This document shows, one piece after another, positions 22,837-34,590 of a stretch of 64,000 bases of DNA. Each line of letters begins with the position of its first letter. The first letter of the stretch is position 1. The notes beneath the pieces were generated by a model. It saw only the letters and a list, made by a program, of their open reading frames with translations. It was not told the DNA's origin and did not search any database. Source of the stretch: Alligator mississippiensis (lineage: Eukaryota; Chordata; Crocodylia; Alligatoridae); assembly GCF_030867095.1 (NCBI RefSeq), contig NC_081829.1:89675261-89739260 (forward strand), written 5' to 3'. The position numbers and the translations under genes are program-made.

Positions 22837-24504
22837 ATTTTTGTGGCTCTATTTTCTACAAAGCAGAAGCTGTAGTAGAGTCACATCTAGAACTGATTTA
22901 TAGCTAAGAAGCCATCAGTTCCTTGGAGACAGGGACTACAAGTCCTGCTGTCTTTGGTACAGCTATTTAAACCATTATTGTAGAATTTTTATCTTCTGTT
23001 ATTTGCAACCATTTATGTTAAAATCCTAGATTCACAGGAACAGACTGGCTCTTTTTTGTCAAAAGGTCTTTGGCTTTGTTGCTCAAAGTAGCTGGATTTA
23101 GAGAACTCTGAAATGGCACTGATCTCTGCCTTCAAAAACATGCGCCATTTCAAACGAGTGACAGAATTATCTGATCTTACAGAATTGGCATTTCCTTAAA
23201 CATTGTTGCTCAGGGAAAGGAAAACTATCAAGTAGTCTCAGGGCAGCTAAAGTGAGAGATGCACAAAGCTTGCAGTGTTAATTTGGGATGTACTGGAGCT
23301 GGAGTCAATGTGTTGGTGGAGAATTTCAGGAAGCAAAATGTTTGATTGTTGAAAGAAGGAAGAGAGGGAAGCCACATGTTAAAGCCTTTGAAGAAAGCCT
23401 GGTAATCATCATGAAGATACACTCCATTTTCTTAGTGCCATAAATAGCACTGAGAAAGCTACTTCTAATTAACTACCTATGGAGGATTTCAGCTCTCTGT
23501 CTGTTAACTATCCTGAACTTTGATTTTTTACAAATTCATTAAAAATGAATTTTTTGTACAAACACACTTCAGCCCATGGATTATTTCCAAAATATTCTGT
23601 TCTGCCATGTTTTGGAGTATTTAGGTACTCCTTAGTATTATCATTATTATTCCTTTTTCTACTCCTTGATCAAATAAAAACAGTTTTTGTAAAAAGGAGG
23701 GAAATCAAGGTGGCTGTTTGAACACTTCTATGGCAATCCTTTGCTGAACTACATTCTGCAAACAGCTGAGATTTTTGCTTCCTGAGAACTTTTTTGCAAA
23801 CAAAAATCAAGTCCCATATATCTCAAGTATATGAAAATGTAAAGGATTTAAAGCAAATTCGTGTATTTTGAATTAATGTTTATGATACATATTTGCTTTA
23901 AATATTCACTCTTTCTCCTGAACTGGGTGCTGGCTTTTGGGGCCCAGCATTTATGATTATAACTCCCTCTATAGAGTATAAGAATTTTGGTAGTTAAAAG
24001 TTAAATCCTTTTGATATTTCCAAGTGCGTGTTGGAGTTAGAGGAATTAATTATAAATCCACTGCCTTTGTTCAATGCTCTTCCCAGTGAGCACTGTGGAA
24101 TTTGGGTCTCATTGATATATTTCCTTCCCACAAAAAAAGATTGTTCTTTATTCTCCATATTTTAAGTCACATCTTTGGGGAATCCAGTGATTCAGGATGA
24201 AAATGTTATCACTCAGAGAGACATACTGTACTCTCAGAAACTCACATTTGTAGTTAATCCATATTAGAAAAGCTGTCTCGTTTGCATAGTCCAGTTAAGA
24301 CAACTATAGTACAAGTCAAACTAAACAAAACATGAATTGTGTTTTGGAATTAAGCTTTATTCACTGTTCATCGCTTCAGGTTTTCACTAGGAAGGCTTCA
24401 TTTCTTTAGCTTAAAATCATGGGAATAGTAGTAAATCAGGCACAAAATATTTAGTTATAAGTGACACGTCTAAATCTGACACCAAGGTTACTACTTTGGT
24501 AAAG
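22837..24504. other. Non-coding AT-rich DNA
   Basis: No gene or named repeat was identified. Confidence 0.45.
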
Positions 24505-24620
24505 AAGTGAACTCCTATATCAGGCAAGGTTCTTTGAGTAGATGTGATCTCTTTTCGTAGGCCAACTGAGTAATTGGAAAAAGGTTCTTAGCAAGCTTTC
24601 AGGCGCAGTCACCCTTCGTC
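24505..24620. repeat. Dispersed repeat, diverged relative of the 44.0-kb element
   Basis: GGCAAGGTTCTTTGAGTAGA, then TGTGATCTCTTTTCGTAGGC and GTTCTTAGCAAGCTTTCAGG parallel 44010-44090 (AGACAAGCTTCCTTGGGTAA and TTGCAAGCTTTCAGG). Only the left block is found. Confidence 0.5.
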
Positions 24621-25025
24621 AGGCATTGGGCTGGGCTGAGACTCCAAGGAATGAGAAAAGCTAAAAGTGTAGAAGGATGTCAGTGAAAATGTAAATAGGT
24701 AGAAATTAGAACAACAAAAGGGAGAACAGATAAGGAGTAGGAAGCAGGCTGGGGAAGAATAGACAGCAGTGATAGCCTACAAGGTAGAAAGAAGCTGTCA
24801 GTTAAAAAAAGAATTCGTAGAAGATCAAGAAGACAGGAATAAGGGACACAGAAAGTGTGACAGGAAGTTTCAAAATTATCTAGTTGGGCATGAACAGGTG
24901 GGACAGTTTCACCATGTTAAAAGGGATGAAGAGCTTGTCACAATGTTTAAGGCAGGGGTAAATGACTAGCGTTTTATTAGCAGTAGACGGACAAAACAGT
25001 TGCATTGGATTACCTGATACACACT

Positions 25026-25833
25026 GGGCACGTCTACACAAAACACTTTACTGCACAGCAGATTAATTTGCTGCACAGTAAAGCATCACTGTCTATACAC
25101 ACGCAGCAATTAGGGCGCAGTAGATTCATTTTCTGTGCTGATAGATAGTCCCATCAGATACAAGTGGTATCTGGCAGCGCAGTAAATTACTGTGCATAAA
25201 TACACGTATACACAGTGATGTTGGAATTAATTTACTCCGGCTCAAATTGAGCTGGAGTATATTCAGTTGTATTAATTCAGGAGTGGCCAAAGTCCAGTCT
25301 GGGGCCAGATCGGACCGTGGCAGACTTAATTTCTCAGCAGCCCATGTGGCAGAAGCTCCTGGCTGCCACCACCAGACCTAGCCCCACTGCCCAGGCACTC
25401 TGGCCCATCCACCCCGCACCTCACACCCGCTGGGATGAGGCAAGACGGGCAGGTGAGGCTGGGGTGATGCCAGGGTCTTGGGGTGATGACAGTAGAGGGC
25501 CAGGGCAGAGCTGTGATGCGCTGCCTGCATGCCCTGTGCTGTCACTATTGCAAGGTCCCGGCTCTGGCCATAGCCCCTGAGCAGGTTGCCACCCACATGA
25601 CTTCTGGCCAGTATCAATGGAGATCCTGGAAGAACGAGGGTATGACAGCATGGGACCAGGCCAGGACAAAGCGGGTTCTGCACTTTATGCTGTCATGTCC
25701 CTGAACTGTCACGGCTTTGCATTCCCAGGGTCTCCATGAAGACCAGCCAGGAGCCACATGGGCAGAAGCTACTGGGGAAGGGAGTCCAGCTTGTGGACCC
25801 ACCCCTGCATTAACTGCATGTGTAGACATGCCC
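25026..25833. mobile_element. MITE, GGGCACGTCTACACA family, 808 bp
   Basis: The left end GGGCACGTCTACACAAAAC and right end TGCATGTGTAGACATGCCC are inverse copies. Flanks are ACT (25023-25025) and ATT (25834-25836). Inner copies of TTTACTGCRCAG are typical of the family. A GC-rich stretch from about 25265 to 25790 looks like later sequence inserted within it, or a long non-palindromic core. No protein is encoded. Confidence 0.68.
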
Positions 25834-26652
25834 ATTGCCTAGTGGTAAGTCTTCCCTCTCCCTTTAAAACAGTATTGTTGTGCATCTGTCCATGATGTTT
25901 GTTTTTCTTATTTGCCTAGTGCCTCTGTTAAGCTTCACTTGCTTTTCTATGAGTTGACCTTTGAGGTCATTTTATTTCTCAGTACACAATATTTATCTCA
26001 CTGGCATAATAATCTTGCCTCCTACTCACGCACTAACATGGACCTCAAGAAAAAGAGAGAGGGAAAGTGAAATGTGATGATCATTTTAAGGGACATTAGT
26101 CTCACCTGCCATCTACTAATCTAAAGGATCTGGGTTGACACATTCCCTTTTTTTTAGTATACTCTAAACAATGTCTTTGATGCTTTTAAGAAAAAAAAAA
26201 TAACCATGTATGTGCCTTTTGATAAACATTCTTGGAATTTGGATCTAAGGCCATATTTCTGCCTCATGCTCCCCTCCAGCCCTCCAAAAGGTTAACCAAT
26301 TTGCAGAAAGCATATATCCCCCTAGTTTCAAATTTTCCACTTTGATTTAATTTATTTTAACTTAATTTAATTTATTATGAATCACGTGCTGATTAATCTG
26401 GAGTGTTGCTGCCTTTTGTTCTGGTGTTAAGCTGAACCACTGGAGGCTTTCAAAAATGTTTATGTGAGAAACTGGGAGCTATCACATGCTCTGTTTTTCT
26501 TTGTGATGACAGTTGTGTGCATATGGTCAGAGAACATGCTCCTAAATGTGTATGAATCTTCTCCCCTTCACACCACCCCATGCAACCTATTTAAAATCAG
26601 TCTTTGTAGGGGATATTTTAAAGGACCAGGTTCTGCTGCTTTTACTTATACT
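25834..26652. other. Non-coding DNA
   Basis: AT-rich, with an A9-10 run near 26190 and short ATTTAATTTA-type repeats near 26346-26380. No gene was found. Confidence 0.45.
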
Positions 26653-27055
26653 GAGTACGTCTACACAAGACGTTTACTGCAAAACTGCCTAATTAGCCCC
26701 ACAGTAAATGTCTCGGCATCTAGATATGCAGCCTTATTAGGCTGCAGGAAACTATTTAATTCCACAGCACTGCACATGTAGGTGCCGATACAACCGGCTG
26801 GGGCACATGGGTGCTTCAGTGTAGCTTCATACCCGACACTGGAGCACCCTTGTGCCTGAGCCAACCACTCTGCAGCATGTTGAGCTTGGTCAGAGCAGCC
26901 CTGGACTGGCAGGCTGACCCCCAGGGCCTCCTGCCAGCAAGGGCTGCTCTGACCTGGCTCATTGTGCTGCAGTCCTGGGCACGCATTCAAATGGTGCACC
27001 CAGGAACAATAAACTCCAGAGATGATTGCTTTGCATTAATCGTGTAGATGTGCCC
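26653..27055. mobile_element. MITE, same family, 403 bp, perfect 3-bp duplication
   Basis: The ends GAGTACGTCTACACAAGACG and ATTAATCGTGTAGATGTGCCC are inverse copies. ACT occurs immediately on both sides (26650-26652 and 27056-27058). The centre is GC-rich and non-coding. Confidence 0.75.
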
Positions 27056-27131
27056 ACTGAGTACTAGCTTATAGCTTGAGTAGTCCTAGTTAAATCAGTG
27101 AGACTACCTGCAAATTAAGTTACTACACAGT

Positions 27132-27785
27132 GGGTGCATCTGTACAAGATGCTTTACTCAAGATTAGAGCAAATTACTGTGCAGTAAACATCACTGTCTA
27201 CATGTGCAGATGCTTACTGTGCAAAAATTTGTTCTAATCACGAGTAAATTTGCCGCCTGTAAATACAAGTAGCAAATTTACTCAGGAGTAATTACTGTAC
27301 GATATGGCATGTATAGACAGCCAACCGGGAGCAAATGTGGTCCTGGTCAGCCAAGCAGCAGGAGATTGCTCCATGCCCCTGAGAGATTGCTCTCTGCTTC
27401 TGGGATAAGAATCTGGCAGCCCCCAGTCCCTGATTGTGGAGCAGGGGCTGGGAAGCAAGAATCTTCCAGCCGATCACAGAGTGGGTGCTGGGAGCTCCTT
27501 GCTGGCCCCACCCTGGCTCTGCCCCAGCAGCAGGCAGCTCCTGGGGGCAAGGAGCAATCTCCCAGCCCCTGCCAGGAGCCAGCTGTCTCCTGGCCCCATG
27601 CTCCCTGCCAGCCCATGGGTTAGCACCCCAGGGGGAGCCTAAAGCTCCTCCTGGCTGCTGCAGGGGGCAGCAGCAGATTGCTCCTATGAGCAGCAAATCT
27701 GCTCCCACTTCCCCGCACATGTAGATGCCTGCAAATTACTCTAGAGTAAACCCACGCGGGAGCAGTTGCACATGTAAATGTACTC
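27132..27785. mobile_element. MITE, same family, 654 bp, perfect 3-bp duplication
   Basis: The ends GGGTGCATCTGTACAAGATG and CAGTTGCACATGTAAATGTACTC are degraded inverse copies. AGT flanks both sides (27129-27131 and 27786-27788). The inner text TTTACTC, CAGTAAACATCACTGTCTAC matches the 25.0-kb copy. The core 27340-27720 is GC-rich, which explains the long open frames on both strands there. Confidence 0.72.
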
Positions 27786-27854
27786 AGTGAGCCCTTTTCA
27801 GGATAGCACTTTTTAGGTAGCTGCCGTAAGATGTATAGCCAGCACAACCTGGGG

Positions 27855-28560
27855 TGCCAACTTCAAAGTGCTCAGAACCAGCGGACTTGCAATGGTATAT
27901 GGTCCAGCAGATTACTATGTTCCTGCATGGACCGGAAGTTGTCACCCTAAAAAGCCTGACACTTAACAGTGTGCTGATACTCATAACTGACTGCACAACT
28001 TCCACACACACAGATGTACTCTCTGGCATTAGACCAAGTGATATAAGACAGACCCTAACATCATTACTGGCAATAGAGGCCAGAGATTACAAAAATCACC
28101 TTCTCCATCAACTGTTAACTGAGGAAGCATAAGAGGCTTAAAAGTTGTAAATTATTTGTACATGAAGCCCACGAGCTCCTAGAAGAGACTGAGAATGCTG
28201 AATCAAACCAATGGGGAGCAACAAGGTGGGACAGCCACTGGAAAAGGTCAGACTATACCAACACCAAATGAGTCCCCCACTGGGCATGACTTGATAGAGA
28301 AGCATAGGTCAAACTGAACAGATGGAGATTATGGATACAGGCGCTTCAAAACAACACTTCACAAGATGAACATGTTGGACAGCCCCCTGTGTGACTGCGG
28401 TGTCCACCAAACAGCATAGTACTTAATCAGAAGCTGCAAACTTTATAAATGCCCAGGCGGGGTAAAAGGAATCTGCAAAGTGAGCAATAATACCAGACAT
28501 TGGTTTATAGATTTGGAAGTTAATATTTGACACCATATAAAAGAAGCAGAAGGCCAACAC
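27855..28560 (+). mobile_element. C-terminal fragment of a non-CR1 non-LTR retrotransposon
   Basis: The + frame 27854-28132 reads LSGIRPSDIRQTLTSLLAIE and KNHLLHQLL. This fits the post-RT region of non-LTR elements where a (L)xGIxPxxIRR block precedes a conserved His-Leu-Leu stretch. Downstream, at about 28345-28410, broken frames give LHKMNMLDSPLCDCGVHQTA, matching the LxxWxLxDSPxCDCGxxxQT motif near the C-terminus of such proteins. Stops and shifts are frequent. The motif does not occur in CR1 ORF2, so it is a different lineage; I cannot name the clade. Confidence 0.62.
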
Positions 28561-30049
28561 TTACTCACGGACATAGGTGTTTTCCTCAATGAAGGCTATA
28601 GGGAGTGGCAAATAATTGGAGGTGATGGGCAGGTAAGCCTCTTTGGTAAAAGCTGCAATATTCAAGACTTATTGAGCTTATAAATTGCTGTGCATCTTAA
28701 ATACCCAATAACCCAATCCATGTTCATTTACTATGTGCAATACATACATGACTTTGCTTCTCTTAGGCACTAGAGGTAGATATGTGTTATATAAAAGTGG
28801 CCGCTGTGGAGGCACAATCCAATTTCTTTTCCTGATAATACGAACAGTCTGCTGAATGTGTCACTATGCATATGGTAATGTATGTGGGATGTTCAAAGAA
28901 CAAAATGTTCACAGTAAGTTATATAATGTATGTGAATTGAACCTTTATATCTCTGTTTATTTTAATTTGTAAGTAAGATTAATGCTGACAAAAGGCAATG
29001 GATTCGATCGACAGCCCAGAAAAAAAAGACGTCCCCTTTTCCATGGATCTGGCAGAGTGTGATTGCAAACTCTCTGGGGCAGGTGCATCTTCTTGCTCTG
29101 TGTTTTGTATAGCACCCTGCAAAAGTAAAGCCAGAGTCCTAGGGGATTATAGGCCTTACTAGAATACAAATACAAATAACAAATATTAAGAACTAACTGC
29201 TGGTGACCTAACTGCAATAAAAATAACTGATTTTAGGACAGGAGGAGAACACCATAATATCTGCTTGTTTCAGCGGGGTAAACAGTAGAAGTTGTCTTTA
29301 TAACAAAAACTGTGTTTATGTGAGGTGCACAGAGCTGAGGAGGTTAAAAAGTCTTCAGAGCTAGAAGCAATCTATACAATCAGTTTGAAGCATGGAGGCT
29401 GAAATAATTGCTGTGGAAATGCCAGCAAAAAATCAGACACAGAAAGCTTCATGTGCTCCAGAAGGTGTAAGAAAGGCTCTGGAGACTGTGTAACCACTGC
29501 TCAAAGACTACCCGTAGAGTGGGCAGGCAAAGCCTTCGGTTAGGTGTTGTCAGGTGCTCATTATTTTTGACAGGTTCACTTTTGCAACTTTCTTTCATCT
29601 TGGTCCAAATTCCTCGTTTTTATAGGGCTCTGCATATTCAACTCCCATGAATGCCAGTAGGAGCTATGTGGAGGACTCCAGGGCAAGTATCTAGTTCCTG
29701 ACTGTAATAAGAACTGTCAGTCATGCTGTCAGAAACACTAAAACACTCAAAAGGCAATATACTGTCCTTCATTTGCTCATGCAATTTCTACTGATGATAA
29801 CGGGAGTTGTATGTGTGGATTGGGGGGTATATATTGCCTTCATTGTTCAAACTGTTAGAGGCAGACCTGTCTGAGACAGAGCTATTCTTTTTACGCTAAC
29901 TCATGGTAACAGTGAGTGTGTTAACTTACACAATGGACTGGTGTCCTCTAATGATTTAAATATCATGTAAATTGGACATATTCTGGGAAGGATTAGTGAC
30001 AGAATACTTAAAAGGGCAGTATCCAACTGGGATGCTGTATACAGAATCC
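28561..30049. other. Non-coding DNA
   Basis: No exon or confidently recognised repeat was seen. Confidence 0.45.
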
Positions 30050-30098
30050 AGTACATAGAAAAGTAGGGCTACACGGGACCTTAGGAGGTCATCTAGTC

Positions 30099-30615
30099 CA
30101 GTGGTTCTCAAACTTTTCCCTACCGAGATCCATTTACCAAGATCGATGGCTTGTCCAACCCACATTCTCCTGGCCCTGCCGGTGCACGACCCACAGTCCC
30201 CCGCCCCCCCTGCCTTGCTGCAAGCTTGGCATCTGGCCACCTTCCCCCAGTGCCGGCAGGCACTTCCCCCCCCAACACATGCACACACATACACACGCAT
30301 GCTCCCATTGCCTCTCCCACCCTGACAGTCCCAAAACCCTAGCCCTCCAACTCCCCCGGTCCCCATATGCTTACCTTCATCTGGCTGCTGGGGCTGTTCC
30401 CACAACCCTACCTGGCTGCGGGCTGGCCATGCCCCCAGCAGCCGCTTGCAGGGTGGAACGCTGCAAAAGTGCAGGTTTCCCCTTGCGGGCAGCAGCCTTC
30501 CAGCCTGCAAGGGGAACCCTGAGCTTTCAAGCATTTTTCTGGCACAGACTTGAGACCCTTAGAAATATTCTTGCAACTCATTTTTGCGTCGCAACCCACA
30601 GTTTGCAAAATGCTG
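30099..30615. mobile_element. Non-autonomous hAT element, 517 bp, 8-bp target duplication
   Basis: Starts CAGTGGTTCTCAAACTTTTC and ends CACAGTTTGCAAAATGCTG. The short terminal inverted repeat (CAG...CTG with AGTTTG inside) is typical of hAT-type MITEs. ATCTAGTC (30091-30098) and ATCTAGCC (30616-30623) are the duplicated target, with one mismatch. The inside is GC-rich and non-coding, with a short (CA)n tract near 30277-30300. Confidence 0.82.
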
Positions 30616-30687
30616 ATCTAGCCCAACCCTGTGCTCAAGGCAGGAACTCTCCTGTCTAAACCATCCTAGACAGGTGTTTGTCTAACT

Positions 30688-31484
30688 CAAGGCTGTTCAA
30701 CTTTGGTGTGGCCAGGAGCTGCAGAAGGTGCCAGCAAGTGGCCCATGGGCTGCACACTGTGGAGGTACCCCTGTACCAGGATCCCTGCCTTACCTTATGG
30801 GTTGTGCTGGCAACATATGGCCCCTGTCCCCCCATTCCCTGCCATACAGGCCACACTGGTGGCACACAGACCCCTGGGCCTTCCCCTGCTGCATGGCAGC
30901 AGGAGCTGCGGCTGCTGGGGCCCACAGGCCACATGTTAACTTACCTATGGGCTGTCCGTTGGGCAGCTTTGGTCCAGGACTAGATCTGGAGTCGGGGGTT
31001 AAGGGGAGCACTTGCACTCCCCTTGATTCCTGGCCCACTGAAACCAACTGCCTGGCAGTGGCAGCAACATTTAGGCAGTGCTGAGGGAGTCAATTGACTT
31101 CATGGCTCATTATACTCTACCTGATCCCTTCTAAATTCTTTATTCTACAAGTGTTAATGACCCTCTCTCCTTTTTAATGCCTTTGATGTTCCATCAATCA
31201 AACTGTCTTTTTTTTCTGCAATTCTGCTGTCTCTTAGCTGTTCCTTATGATAAGGAAGCTCCTATTTCACAGCCCTGTAGATTGTTTGTAACTCATTCCA
31301 ATGAAGTTCTTTCTGTTTTCATTTCAGTCTTAAAATGAATAATGCAGCCCTGGGCCCCTAGCATATTAGTAAAGCTTCTAGTTTATTTTTAACTAGAGAA
31401 AACTATGTATTGTTTTTGTATGTGATGATGCATCTCATCATCCTCCACCCCCCTTTTCAAAATTCCAGATCGGGCCATGCCTTG
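30688..31484. mobile_element. Second putative hAT-type insertion in the same CR1, 797 bp
   Basis: The ends CAAGGCTGTTCAACTTTG and GATCGGGCCATGCCTTG share only CAAGGC/GCCTTG. Flanks GTCTAACT (30680-30687) and ATCTAACC (31485-31492) agree at six of eight positions; both differences are transitions. The CR1 text is continuous across the insertion. Superfamily assignment is weaker than for its neighbour. Confidence 0.55.
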
Positions 31485-31540
31485 ATCTAACCTGTTCTTG
31501 AAAATTTGGGGAACAACCCTCACACATAACTACCCAGTAA

Positions 31541-31903
31541 CATAACTAGAGGTGGATAAGCAGGGCACTATCCCCAGGCAATTAGAGGGGGTGCCAGAAT
31601 GGCAGGGTACCCATGCCACAGCTTCAGCAGCCAGGGTGCAGGCAGCTCTATGTTGCAGCAGCAGCAGCAGCCACATGTCAGGTAAGACTTCAGCACCTGG
31701 CACATTGCCTTCTGTACTCGCCAGTGCTCAGCACAACCGTTATCCCTCTTCCTCCCATAGCTGTCTGGCATTTCTCCCCAGGTAAAGCAGGGTATGAAGG
31801 CACTTGCAAGGATAGGAAGCAGATTGTTAAGATATGCTCAAGAGATCCAAGGGAGAAGACCGTGCCGCTCTGCTACAAAGGCAAGCAAAAGCCCCCACAG
31901 GTT
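31541..31903. other. GC-rich repeat-like spacer
   Basis: It begins CATAACTAGAGGTGGATAAG at the point where CR1 text stops and includes a short GCAGCAGCAGCAGC run near 31655. It may be a third insertion, but no partner end was found. Confidence 0.35.
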
Positions 31904-33632
31904 ATAGATTCATAGATGTTAGGGTCAGAAGGAACCTCAATAGATCATTGAGTCCGACCCCCTGCATAGGCAGGAAAGAGTGCTGGGTTCAGATGACCCC
32001 AGCCAAATGCCTATCTAACCTCCTCTTGACGACCGCCAGGGTAAGGGATACCGCTACCTTGCTTGGGATCCCATTCCAGATTTTGGCCACTCTAACTGTG
32101 AAGAAGTTCCTCCTAATGTCCAGTCTAACTCTGCTCTCTGCTAGCTTATGGCCATTATTTCTTGTGACCCCCGGGGGCGCCTTGGTGAGTAGAGCCTCAC
32201 CAATTCCCTCTGCGCCCCCATGATGAATTTAAAGGCAGCCACAAGGTCACTCCTCAACCTTCTCTTGCGGAGGCTGAAGAGGTCCAGGTGCCCTAGCCTC
32301 TTCTCGTAGGGCTTGGCCTGCAAACCCTTAACCATATGAGTGGCCCTTTCCTGGACCCTTTCCAGGTTATCCACAACCCTCTTGAAGTGCGGTGCCCAAA
32401 ACTACACACAGTACAAAAACTGCGGTCTGACCAGCACCCGACTGAGGGGAAGTATCACCTCCTTGGCTCTGTGTGTCATGCATTTGCTGATGCATGATAA
32501 AGTTAGCACAATAAAGTCATCAGTTAGCTTTGCTGATGACTTCGTCACACTGACAACTCATGTTCATCTTGGAGTCTGCTAGGACTCTGAGATCCCTTTC
32601 TGCTTCCATGCTACCGAGCAGATCATTTCCTAGGCAGTAGGTGTGCTGGACATTTTTCCTCCCTAGGTGCAGCACTTTGCATTTCTCCTTGTTAAATTGC
32701 ATTCTGTTGTTTTCTGCCCATATGTCCAATCTGTCCAGGTCTGCCTGCAGCTGTTCCCTGCCCTCCAGTGTGTCCACTTCTCCCCACAGTTTTGTATCAT
32801 CCGCAAACTTGGACAGAGTACACTTCACTCCCTCGTCCAAGTCACTGATGAAGACACTGAAGAGTATCAGCCCAAGGACTGAGCCCTGCGGGACCCCACT
32901 GCCCACACCCTTCCAGGTCAATACCGACCCATCCACCACCACTTTCTGGGTACGACCCTCTAGCCAATTCGCCACCCATTGGACTATGTAATCATCCAAG
33001 TCACAGCCTCTTAATTTGTTCACCAGTATGGGGTGGGATACCGTATCGAAGGCCTTCCTGAAGTCTAAGTAAACAATATTTACCCCTACTCCTGCATCCA
33101 GGTGTTTTGTAACCTGGGAATAAAAGGAGACTAGATTAGTCAGGCATGATCTACCTGCTATGAACCCATGCTAGTTTCCCTTCAGCATAATTTTTCCTGC
33201 TCGGCTCTCACATATATGAGCCTTAATAATCTTTTCAAAGGCTTTGCCAAGGATGGAGATAAGACTGACTGGCCTGTAGTTGCCTGGGTCCTCCTTCCTC
33301 CCCTTCTTGAAAATAGGGGCCACACTGGCCCTTTTCCAGTCCTCCGGGACCTGGCCCGTGCGCCATGAATGTTCAAATATTCCCGCCAGTGGGTGTGCAA
33401 TGACGTCGGCCAGTGCCTTCAGCACCCTTGGATGGAGCTCATCCAGGCCTGCTGACTTAAAGGCATCCAGTCCTTCCAAGTGACTCTGCACCACCTCAGG
33501 GTCAACGCTTGGTAGTCTGGTGCCCTGCTGTTGTCTCTCTACGATCCCATTGTGAGACTTGTCTTGCCCCTCGTTTAAGAACACTGAGGCAAAGAACTCA
33601 TTGAGGAGTTCAGCCTTGTCCCCCCTGTCTTG
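31904..33632 (-). mobile_element. CR1 copy, 5' truncated, reverse transcriptase region
   Basis: The 3' tail (ATAGATTCATAGATGTTAGG) is at the left. Minus-strand frames carry [64 protein letters not shown] and a C-terminal half. It matches the 1-6 kb CR1 closely and begins at the equivalent of about position 4180 there, so it is a 5'-truncated insertion of the same subfamily. Frameshifts and a short duplication near 32500-32520 make it non-functional. Confidence 0.93.
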
Positions 33633-33735
33633 GCACTCTTAAATTCCTTCCTAATCCCAAATGTGGCAGTCAGTCTGACCCTGCATGGAGAAGCAAGGCC
33701 TTCCAGCCTGGAAGCTCTGGAGGATTTTTTAAGTC
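33633..33735 (-). mobile_element. Older CR1 remnant abutting the younger copy
   Basis: TTCCTAATCCCAAATGTGGC then AGTCAGTCTGACCCTGCATG parallels 38785-38815 and 42222-42245. All three belong to a CR1 subfamily distinct from the young copies. Confidence 0.5.
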
Positions 33736-33844
33736 CCAGCGGGAGCATTAGCACTCCCCAGTACTGGTGTTCTGAAGACTGCTGCCACCAGTGGAGCAAA
33801 GCTCTAGTAGTAATGGGGATTAATTTGGGGCAAACCGTATAGCA

Positions 33845-34582
33845 CAAGGGTTTCAAACTCACCTGGCCCCACAGTCTGGAAGAATGACCTAGGGCTGGCC
33901 CAGTGCACGTGGCTCCTATTCTGGCAGGTCTGGGACTACGCCACACACAGTGCCTGCTCTGGCTGGTCTGGGGACTCGCACTATGTTCATAGATTCATAG
34001 ATTGTAAGGCCAGAAGGAACCTTGGAAGATCATAGGGTCCAGCCCCCTGCACCAAGCAGGAAAGATAACTGGGGATCAGGGGACCCAGCAAGGTGACTGT
34101 CTAGTCTCCTCTTGAAGATTTCCGGGGTCGGTGATTGCACCATCTCTGGAGGGAGCTTATTCCACAGTCTGCACACCCTGACTGTGAAGAAGTTTTTCCT
34201 AATGTTAAGCCTGAATTGGTCTTCCAGGAGCTTGTGGCCATTACTCCTAGTTTTCCCCTCAGGTGCCCTGGTAAACAGTTGTTCACTGAGCCCTTAATGT
34301 AGTTGCCTAGTGTAGTGGTAAGCTGCTACCAGGTCCCCCCCAGCCCTCCTCTCCCCAGGCTGAAGAGTCCCAGATCCCTCAGCCCCTCCTCATATGGCTT
34401 GCCATGTAAGACTCTGATCTTATGGGTGGCTCTTTTCTTGGACTCTCTCAAGCCTGTCCATGTCCTATATGTGGCATGGGTCCCAGACTGACCGGTGTGG
34501 CATGTGGGTCAACATCTAGCCCCAGGGGCAGCACCAGGGGCCAGATGATAGGGCTCTGCAAGCTGTATCTTTGACACCCCTG
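33845..34582. mobile_element. Non-autonomous hAT element carrying a CR1 insertion
   Basis: The ends CAAGGGTTTCAAACTCAC and TATCTTTGACACCCCTG are inverse copies of the hAT type. Flanks GTATAGCA (33837-33844) and GTATAGTG (34583-34590) form an 8-bp duplication with two mismatches. The middle is a CR1 tail, so about 260 bp belong to the hAT element itself. Confidence 0.75.
33987..34465 (-). mobile_element. CR1 3' end fragment nested in the hAT element
   Basis: Left boundary TCATAGATTCATAGATTGTA is the CR1 tail in reverse. The minus-strand frame gives the ORF2 C-terminus (KTNSGLTLGKTSSQSG), and AGACTCTGATCTTATGGGTG and TCTCTCAAGCCTGTCCATGT lie at the right. It is 5' truncated. Confidence 0.8.
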
Positions 34583-34590
34583 GTATAGTG

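Larger units (their letters stand above)
30050..31540 (-). mobile_element. CR1 3' remnant broken by two hAT-type insertions
   Basis: Three separated pieces join into one CR1 tail: 30050-30098 (GGTCATCTAGTC), 30616-30687 (ATCTAGCCCAACCCTGTGCT then CAAGGCAGG...GTCTAACT) and 31485-31540 (ATCTAACCTGTTCTTGAAAA). Removing the two inserts gives the usual reverse-complement CR1 order. Confidence 0.72.

Noticed and set aside
27292..27724. Several 90-140 codon frames on both strands
   Set aside because: They fall in the GC-rich core of a MITE and have no family signature.
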